14,248 nt of DNA from Bacteroidota bacterium. GTDB taxonomy: Bacteria; Bacteroidota; Bacteroidia; Bacteroidales; UBA10428. Where the stretch lies: NCBI GenBank assembly GCA_024640925.1, contig JAHEEB010000022.1:1-14248 (forward strand), given 5' to 3'. A model generated the notes under the pieces. The model made no database searches, was not told the origin of the DNA, and saw only the letters and a list, made by a program, of their open reading frames with translations. The stretch's first letter is position 1. The number at the start of each line of letters is the position of its first letter. This document shows positions 9,501-14,248 of this stretch, piece after piece. The translations under genes were made by a program, and so were the position numbers.

Positions 9501-12500
9501 TTCATCATTTAAACTGACATCAATTCCTGACAATTTAAGCGTTCCATGAGCAGGCAAACTGGCAATCATTATCTTTGTCAAAGAATTTCCGTCAATATCT
9601 GCAAACGCACTGGTAAAATCTGTGCTTACAAAGTTTAACGTGTTATCCTCGTTTATATTCTTTATTATAGGGCTAAGTTCAGGAGAATCATTTTCCGGAC
9701 TTACATTAATAATGACACTAGCGGCTAATGCTGAATATTCATAGCCATCAAAACCTTTCCAATCAAAGGATGTATTACCATTCCAGTCAATATCCGGTTC
9801 AAAAGTAAGATTACCCAAATCTATCTTCTCAATTTCATCATTAAGATTTATTGCTACCCCGGATAATTTTATAATACCATTTGCTGGCAGACTGATAATC
9901 TTAATTTTTGTCATTGAATTACCATCTGCATCCGAAAATACAGATGTAAAATCCAAAATAGCAAAAGTTATGGCTGCATCCTCACTTCCTGATTTGCTTA
10001 TATCATGAACAATTGGTGCATCATTAACCGGATTGATTGATATATTTACAGTTACAGTATCACCATCGTAAAGGCTATCATTTGTTTTGTATGTAAAAAC
10101 ATCACTATTTGATTCGCTTCCATCGTGAACATATGTAAATGAACCATCCGAGCTTAATATCAGGGTTCCATGCAAAGGGTCTTTAATTTTAATTGCCGTC
10201 AGAATGTTTCCGTCATTATCGTAATCATTTGCCAATACACCTTTAGCAGCAATAGCAAGAGACCCCCCTTCATCAACAGTGTAATTATCGACTACAGAAA
10301 CAGGTATGTTGTCATTAAGGTTATTTAAATCAATAGTTATAGAAGCATCATCGTTTATTGTTCCATTACTGGCGCGAACTATTAACTCAAAAAAGTGAGT
10401 GGTTTCATAATCGAGCCTGGTAGCATCGAATACCGTTATAACTCCTGATGAAGCATTTATTGAAAAAGCACCAGAAGAATTACCTCCAATTATAGAATAA
10501 GTCAGATTATTATTATCTGAATCCACATCGAGGCCTGAATTTTCATCATTAATATCAATAATTACAGTTCCATTTGTTGAATTCTCATTAATATGAACAG
10601 CGTTATTTGCAATATTTGGTCCGGCACAGGTTAATATTGCTACTGTAACTGAAGTTCTTAATGGTGATTCGCATCCGGAAACAGTTTGGCTGGCAAAATA
10701 TGATAAACCATTTGATAATGATGTATTAGAGGATATAACATTTCCCGATGAAGATGCATCGTACCATATAATATTTGATCCGGTAATAATAATATCCGCT
10801 ATAGTAGGACTGTTGCCCGAACAAAAACTCTGAGAACCCGAAGCAGCTGGTGCTGCAGGTGTAGAAGTAACCACAACATCTACAGCAAATCGTGCTGTAG
10901 ATTCACAACCATTTACTGTCTGACTGGCATAATAAGCTGTGCCATCAGCCAAAGGTGTACTTAAGGCTACAACAGTTCCGCCAAAAGGAGCTGAATACCA
11001 AATAACATTACTACCTACAATAATAATATCCGATAATTTTGGATTGTTATCACTACAAAATGACTGTGAAGTACTTCCTGCAGGTGCTGTTGGTGTTGTT
11101 TTTATTTCTATTGTTACACCAAGCCTGGATGTTGATTCACAACTACCAACGGTCTGGCTTGCATAATAAATATTACCATCTAATAATACTGTGGATTCTG
11201 ATAATCCGATTCCACCGATTAAGGAATCATACCAAATAATATTACTACCTGATACGATGATATCAGAAATAACCGGATTATCTGCACTACAAAACGATTG
11301 AGATATGCTTCCTCCAGGTGCGAGTGGTGTTGCAGGCTGAATATTGATAACAGCATCTTCAGAGCTAACCGATGTACAACCACTACTATTCGTAACAGTA
11401 AAAGAATAAGTTGTACTCTCAGAAAGTCCTGTATAATTATATGTTGTGCCAGTACCTGTTTTAGTCGAGCCTGAGGAGGGAGTAATTGTCCATGTACCAA
11501 AAGCAGGCAATCCGCTTAAAGCAATACTTCCTGTGGCTGTAAAACATGTTGGTTGTGTTATTGTTCCAATTACCGGAGCTGTTGGCGTAGCAGGCTGGGC
11601 ATTTATTACAGCATTTGCCGATTCTGTAGATGTGCATCCGCTTGCATTGGTTACTGTGAAGGTATAAGTTGTACTGGCGCTTAATCCGCTGAATGTATAG
11701 GTTGTTCCTGTGCCGGTTGCCGTTGAACCGGAAGAAGGTGTTATTGTCCAGGTGCCTGATGCAGGTAATCCGCTTAATGCAACACTTCCTGTGGCTGTAA
11801 CACAGGTTGGCTGTGTTATGGTTCCAATTACCGGAGCTGTTGGTACTGAATTAACAATAAATGCTCCAGAAGCATCGCTTGTTGCATTCCCACAGGTACC
11901 GGTAACAATACAATAATAATATAAAGTACCAACTATTTCAGAAGAGGGTGTATATGACAATGAAGTAGCCCCACCAATAAGACTGCCGCCAGTATTAGAA
12001 GAAGAAGTGTTGCTGTACCATTGATAGCTAAGTCCTATTCCACTTGCTGTTATGGAAATTGATGTAAAAGCTCCATTTTGACATTGGGTCTGACCCGCAA
12101 TAGATTGTCCGGTAATGGAGGTGGAGGAATATAATGTTACCGTCACTGCCGTGCGTGAACTGCTTATACAAGAGTTCTGTGATGTTTCCGCATAATATAT
12201 TGTACCATTCACCAATGTTGTGCTACCTGATAATGAACTACCACCCGATGGAGATAAATACCATAAAATTGTCCCTGGTCCTGAAAGTGAGGCAACTAAA
12301 TTGTTTACAACAGCCCCAGAACAAAAGCTTTGTGATGCATTTGCTGTTGGCGATGCTGGCGTACCGCTTTGCACAAGCACTGCCGTTCGGCTACTACTTA
12401 TGCAATTTGTTGTAGTATTTTGCGATTGAGCATAGTATGTTGTACCTGAAACTAAGGCTGTGTTAGATGGCAAACTTGAGCCTCCGGATGAGGCATTATA

Positions 12501-14248
12501 CCAGGTTAGAGAATAGCCTGAAGGGACTGATGCCGACAAATCGGCCAATGTTGTTGTACCTGAGCCGCAATAAATTTGCGGAGATGATGCTGTTGGTGCG
12601 GTTGGTAAAGGGTTTACTGTAAATGATATATTTCCCGACATAAGCGTAGTACAACTTGTCAATGGCACTTTTGATGCTTTAACATAAAGAATTACATTCG
12701 CAGTTAACAAGTTGGTAGTTAGATCTAAGTTATTACCAGCGCCCAAAGCACCGTATCCATAAGATGTACCATCACTCAAAACAGGAGTGTAAATTACTCC
12801 GGCTTCTGCATTTTGTACTGTTATTGTTCCATATGTATTGGCACATAAGGTTGTAATACTTGCTCCAATAGTTTTATTTGCAGGCACCTGACACTGTACC
12901 GTTGCCGTAGTGCTACTCAAGCTGCTTTCGCATCCTGAACCGGTAAGAGTAACCTGTACTGTACTGCCCACAGACAAATCAAAAGAATTCAATCCGGACA
13001 CTGTCCAGCTCCCTGCAGCGTTAATAACAACCCCACTACCAACAAGAGCTTGGTCTACATATAATTTCAAAGTTACAGGGTATGTTCCTCCAGAAATTGT
13101 ACCACTTGCTGAGGTTTGACCCTCTGTGGGTGTAGTTATACTAAGTGTATACCCAGAAATACTTGTTTGAGTAGAAATAGTTACCGGATTTGAGTCGACA
13201 CTTGGGGTAAGACATGTACCTGAAGTAACCTTAGCAACAATAACATTTCCTGATGTCAACGTTAAGCCGGTAATAGTCCATATGCCTCCAGACTGCACTG
13301 TTGTTGATCCGAGAAATGTACCAGATGAACTATTTTGATATAGTGAAATGGTAGTTCCAACAGCTTCACCAGAGAATCCACTAATTGAAGTAACTGGTGA
13401 AGTAGCCGAACAACCCGAAAAGTTTATAATTGGTTTAACAGCTGTACGTGTAACTGCTACTCCGGCCGAAGCCGCTGATAAACATTGACCGCTTACAATT
13501 TGTTTTGCAGTGATTACCTGACATAGTGATAATGAAGACACTGTCGCAGTCCAGGCATATGGAGTTGCAGCAGCAGAGGCTGTTGTAGCAATTTGGTTAC
13601 CATCAGCATAAATAAGAATTTGTGAACTAGCGGCAGTTCCATTGCCTGAAATGCTGGTTGTAGATGTTGTAATGCTACTAGTGGATATTGTAGGAGCTGT
13701 GCTTGTTCCACCTGTTGCATAATCACAAGAAACATAGTAGGAGGATATACATTTACCAGGTTCTTCCATTCTGAAATAATACACATCCGAACCAAAACAA
13801 TTTCCAGTTTGACATTCGAAAGAAAAAGTTTGTGGATTTGTTGTCGTTATAACCGGATTTGTAATACTATATTTTAAATCGGTAACGGTACGCAAAGAAT
13901 AATTCGAGGTATATAAATATACTTTTGTCCCTACAGGACGACTGATAGTAATCGAATAACCTTTACCTCCTGAAACTTTCGTAATTTCAGCAGATGTAGG
14001 AATACTGGTCTGAACCGAACAGTTTGTGACTGTCACAGGGTTGCAGTTATCATAGGAAGTACCTTTACCGGTTGCAGTAATTGTAGCTTTAACAATTTGT
14101 CCAACTGTCAAAGTAACAGCAGGACTCAGGGATGAAACATTTATAGACCATGGACTTCCTGTAAAAGTGGTTGACCCACTTCCTATAAGAGTAGTACCAT
14201 TACTTTGATATACATATACATATACAGTTCCAGCTGATTCGGATGTTG
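6537..14248 (-). CDS. Giant modular adhesin with T9SS type B sorting domain, N-terminus beyond right edge
   Basis: The frame is open from the right edge for 2569 codons. The TTG at 14111 is not the start: the 45 codons before it are open and continue an Ig-like strand pattern (TVYVYVYQSNG). Modules in protein order: Ig-like units with GTTISLYQN and GIWTITGL type strands (14248 to about 12890); a Cys-containing module (about 12610-12890); two Ig-like units (about 12130-12606); one Ig-like unit (about 11850-12130); two near-duplicate units (11328-11843); three SQSFCS/IIWYD units (about 10629-11327); a cadherin domain (10305-10613, VHINEN, LDYE); a VCBS/cadherin-like domain (10032-10304); seven cadherin-like repeats (7695-10031); two Cys-containing cadherin-like modules (7128-7694); an Asp-rich stalk (6819-7127); and a type B sorting domain (6540-6818). 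This is a SprB-class surface filament, exported by the T9SS and likely used in adhesion or gliding; the ligand is unknown. It is first in the visible operon and ends with three consecutive TAA codons. Confidence 0.93.
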   Translation of the reverse strand, partial: TSESAGTVYVYVYQSNGTTLIGSGSTTFTGSPWSINVSSLSPAVTLTVGQIVKATITATGKGTSYDNCNPVTVTNCSVQTSIPTSAEITKVSGGKGYSITISRPVGTKVYLYTSNYSLRTVTDLKYSITNPVITTTNPQTFSFECQTGNCFGSDVYYFRMEEPGKCISSYYVSCDYATGGTSTAPTISTSSITTSTTSISGNGTAASSQILIYADGNQIATTASAAATPYAWTATVSSLSLCQVITAKQIVSGQCLSAASAGVAVTRTAVKPIINFSGCSATSPVTSISGFSGEAVGTTISLYQNSSSGTFLGSTTVQSGGIWTITGLTLTSGNVIVAKVTSGTCLTPSVDSNPVTISTQTSISGYTLSITTPTEGQTSASGTISGGTYPVTLKLYVDQALVGSGVVINAAGSWTVSGLNSFDLSVGSTVQVTLTGSGCESSLSSTTATVQCQVPANKTIGASITTLCANTYGTITVQNAEAGVIYTPVLSDGTSYGYGALGAGNNLDLTTNLLTANVILYVKASKVPLTSCTTLMSGNISFTVNPLPTAPTASSPQIYCGSGTTTLADLSASVPSGYSLTWYNASSGGSSLPSNTALVSGTTYYAQSQNTTTNCISSSRTAVLVQSGTPASPTANASQSFCSGAVVNNLVASLSGPGTILWYLSPSGGSSLSGSTTLVNGTIYYAETSQNSCISSSRTAVTVTLYSSTSITGQSIAGQTQCQNGAFTSISITASGIGLSYQWYSNTSSSNTGGSLIGGATSLSYTPSSEIVGTLYYYCIVTGTCGNATSDASGAFIVNSVPTAPVIGTITQPTCVTATGSVALSGLPASGTWTITPSSGSTATGTGTTYTFSGLSASTTYTFTVTNASGCTSTESANAVINAQPATPTAPVIGTITQPTCFTATGSIALSGLPAFGTWTITPSSGSTKTGTGTTYNYTGLSESTTYSFTVTNSSGCTSVSSEDAVINIQPATPLAPGGSISQSFCSADNPVISDIIVSGSNIIWYDSLIGGIGLSESTVLLDGNIYYASQTVGSCESTSRLGVTIEIKTTPTAPAGSTSQSFCSDNNPKLSDIIIVGSNVIWYSAPFGGTVVALSTPLADGTAYYASQTVNGCESTARFAVDVVVTSTPAAPAASGSQSFCSGNSPTIADIIITGSNIIWYDASSSGNVISSNTSLSNGLSYFASQTVSGCESPLRTSVTVAILTCAGPNIANNAVHINENSTNGTVIIDINDENSGLDVDSDNNNLTYSIIGGNSSGAFSINASSGVITVFDATRLDYETTHFFELIVRASNGTINDDASITIDLNNLNDNIPVSVVDNYTVDEGGSLAIAAKGVLANDYDNDGNILTAIKIKDPLHGTLILSSDGSFTYVHDGSESNSDVFTYKTNDSLYDGDTVTVNISINPVNDAPIVHDISKSGSEDAAITFAILDFTSVFSDADGNSMTKIKIISLPANGIIKLSGVAINLNDEIEKIDLGNLTFEPDIDWNGNTSFDWKGFDGYEYSALAASVIINVSPENDSPELSPIIKNINEDNTLNFVSTDFTSAFADIDGNSLTKIMIASLPAHGTLKLSGIDVSLNDEILIADLDNFDFIPDADWNGGTYFGWNGFDGTVYSAIDSKVNITVNAVNDTPTVSDIYKFALTDNSITFSVTDFISAYSDVDNDELVKIKIISIPANGILYLSGISVKADDEISLANLGDLTYSPVSGWNGSTLFAWNGYDGSEYAAIEADVNITISSTPNTPPMVGDIGKSVDEDHILNFVTTDFTGEFTDNEGDLLVNIKITSLPDGGILKLSGVNVNINDEIPVASIDNLTFVPDANWNGTATFGWNGFDGIVYAILNASVNITVNSINDSPLVSNIDKFAAEDNVITFAASDFTDVFSDVDADIITKIKITSLPSNGILILNGVVVNTNDEIQVLEIDNLTFKPDTNWNGITSFGWNGFDGIEYASIPATVSLVINALNDAPILSNISKIVLTNDTVYFTIADFIGAFSDVESDALTKIQIRSLPSSGVLKLSGNDITLADEIFVANLTNLIFVPDTGWNGTTIFAWNGYDGNEYAIMNADVNITVTSSINTIPIVSNIPVSVDEDKILSFTVADFLGAFFDADGNSLTKIKITSLPANGSLKLSGVNVALNDEISVADLINLTFVPNSDWNGSTSFSWNGSDGTVYASSDATVNITVNAVNDAPVAVSETITFDEDTPINIDVKLNSTDPEGGVLSISILAGSGPLHGSVAVNADGSVAYTPELNYNGSDMFRYIVCDDGSPSACDTATVNLVITAVNDVPVAFNDTIDCINDLITIDMDDIARDPDGDPLVITITTQPGNGNVEVTSDGNLIYHRGEITCGIESFTYEVCDPTPVCTSGIVYVAVIPKDSDGDGLPDYVETTTLDTDGDGNPDYLETDSDADNIPDSVEALGNLSDLCNIILENTDNDSLPNYRDKDSDNDNILDIDDGTDDCDNDQIPNYRDKDNCDQVVHVPEGFSPNGDNVNDFLVIRGLENYPNHSITIYNRWGNVVYKAKPYNNDWDGASNGSLTIGNDKLPAGTYFYVFDPGDGSKEKAGYIYISR
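6540..6818 (-). other. Type B C-terminal sorting domain (gliding motility-associated C-terminal family)
   Basis: The last 93 residues of the adhesin carry the standard landmarks of the family: VPEGFSPNGDNVND at the start, then SITIYNRWGNVVY, a W-D-G turn (NDWDGASNG), LPAGTYFYVF and the final KAGYIYISR. This is known to be the T9SS type B signal, which in Flavobacterium johnsoniae depends on an SprF-like partner. Such a partner is encoded 16 bp downstream. Confidence 0.95.
6819..7127 (-). other. Asp-rich calcium-binding-like stalk (thrombospondin type 3-like)
   Basis: The 103 residues before the sorting domain are packed with DxDxDG-type loops: DSDGDGLPDY, DTDGDGNPDY, DSDADNIPDS, NTDNDSLPNYRDK, DSDNDNILDI and DNDQIPNYRDK. 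The 13-to-20-residue spacing and the DGLPDY pattern resemble thrombospondin type 3 repeats, which bind calcium in other proteins. Three Cys lie inside it. Calcium binding is inferred from the pattern. A likely job is a rigid, protease-resistant spacer between the cell-attached end and the adhesive repeats. Confidence 0.85.
7695..10031 (-). repeat. Seven tandem cadherin-like repeats of 111/112 residues in the adhesin
   Basis: Unit boundaries in protein order are 9699-10031, 9366-9698, 9033-9365, 8697-9032, 8364-8696, 8031-8363 and 7695-8030. The unit lengths are 111, 111, 111, 112, 111, 111 and 112 codons. Each unit has a VNDxP-like linker, an acidic ED plus F..xDF segment, TKIKI.SLP.NG.L.LSG, NDEI, a hydrophobic strand and P..(D/N)WNG..xFxWNG(F/Y)DG..Y, ending in VNITV. 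The pattern belongs to the cadherin-like/VCBS class of bacterial adhesin repeats. The units have diverged at DNA level, so the array is not a recent perfect duplication. Confidence 0.9.
10629..11327 (-). repeat. Three tandem Ig-like modules of about 78 residues
   Basis: Three units each begin near SQSFCS, contain SDII or ADII followed by GSN(I/V)IWY, a Gly-rich turn, YYASQTV (YFASQTV in the last) and a second Cys in (S/N)GCES or GSCES, and are joined by TPTAP or TPAAP linkers. The two conserved Cys per unit would suit a disulphide. They resemble the Ig-like modules common in Bacteroidota surface proteins. Boundaries are approximate to a few codons. Confidence 0.8.
11328..11843 (-). repeat. 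Two near-duplicate 86-residue modules (258-bp tandem repeat)
   Basis: The two units, 11586-11843 and 11328-11585, share most residues: APVIGTITQPTC, TATGS(V/I)ALSGLPA, GTWTITPSSGST, TGTGTTY, TYTFTVTN or TYSFTVTN, and SGCTS. A 23-base stretch at 11563-11585 recurs exactly at 11821-11843, an offset of 258 bases or 86 codons. These are the most alike neighbours in the adhesin, which points to a comparatively recent duplication. Confidence 0.85.
12130..12606 (-). repeat. Two Ig-like modules of about 80 residues
   Basis: Both units have an early Cys (QIYCGSG and QSFCSGA), a WY motif (LTWYNASSGG and ILWYLSPSGG), a TTYYAQ or TIYYAE strand and a second Cys in NCISSSRTAV or SCISSSRTAV. They are relatives of the three units at 10629-11327 but are separated from them by other module types, so the adhesin mixes module families in blocks. 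Confidence 0.65.

Noticed and set aside
7695..11843. Repeat arrays as a CRISPR or DNA-level satellite
   Set aside because: The periodicity is in protein modules of 78 to 112 residues with diverged codons, not short identical DNA repeats with unique spacers.
14109..14111. TTG at 14111 as the adhesin start codon
   Set aside because: The frame stays open to the right edge and the upstream residues continue the Ig-like module pattern; there is no signal peptide after the TTG.
14208..14228. Short ATATAC repeat near the right edge as a phase-variation tract
   Set aside because: Only about three 6-base copies, in frame and coding an alternating Val-Tyr beta strand; length change would not shift the frame.

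Overview
The window looks like an AT-rich chromosome segment from a member of the Bacteroidota. The evidence is a complete type IX secretion (T9SS) surface-protein locus: a giant modular adhesin ending in a gliding-motility-type (type B) C-terminal sorting domain, a PorP/SprF-family outer-membrane protein, and a PorE-like OmpA-family lipid/peptidoglycan-anchoring protein with PD40 and TPR regions. All four genes lie on the minus strand, so transcription runs from right to left.

Layout in transcription order. (1) 14248 to 6537: the 3' 7.7 kb of a giant adhesin whose start lies beyond the right edge. It has Ser/Thr/Gly-rich Ig-like modules, two near-duplicate 86-residue modules, three 78-residue Ig-like modules, a cadherin domain and a cadherin-like domain. 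These are followed by seven tandem 111/112-residue cadherin-like repeats, two Cys-containing modules, an Asp-rich calcium-binding-like stalk and the type B sorting domain. (2) After 16 bp, 6520 to 5531: PorP/SprF. (3) After 11 bp, 5519 to 3207: a PorE-like protein. (4) After a 261-bp AT-rich spacer with a candidate terminator and a candidate Bacteroidota-type promoter, 2945 to 1: a second large exported protein running off the left edge, with a beta-solenoid-like region, a PKD-like module, DUF2341 and a LamG/concanavalin-like domain.

How it may work. Genes 1 to 3 are spaced like one operon and form a plausible cargo-plus-handler set. The adhesin crosses the outer membrane through the T9SS, SprF-type proteins are known to be needed for type B cargo such as SprB in Flavobacterium johnsoniae, and PorE-type proteins tie PorP to peptidoglycan. 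The core translocon (SprA, GldKLMN, PorU/PorV) is not in this window. The parts are known families. The less ordinary features are a three-unit higher-order pattern in the adhesin repeats, a cysteine-free block of 1055 codons, and ambiguous, unusually long N-termini on two exported proteins.
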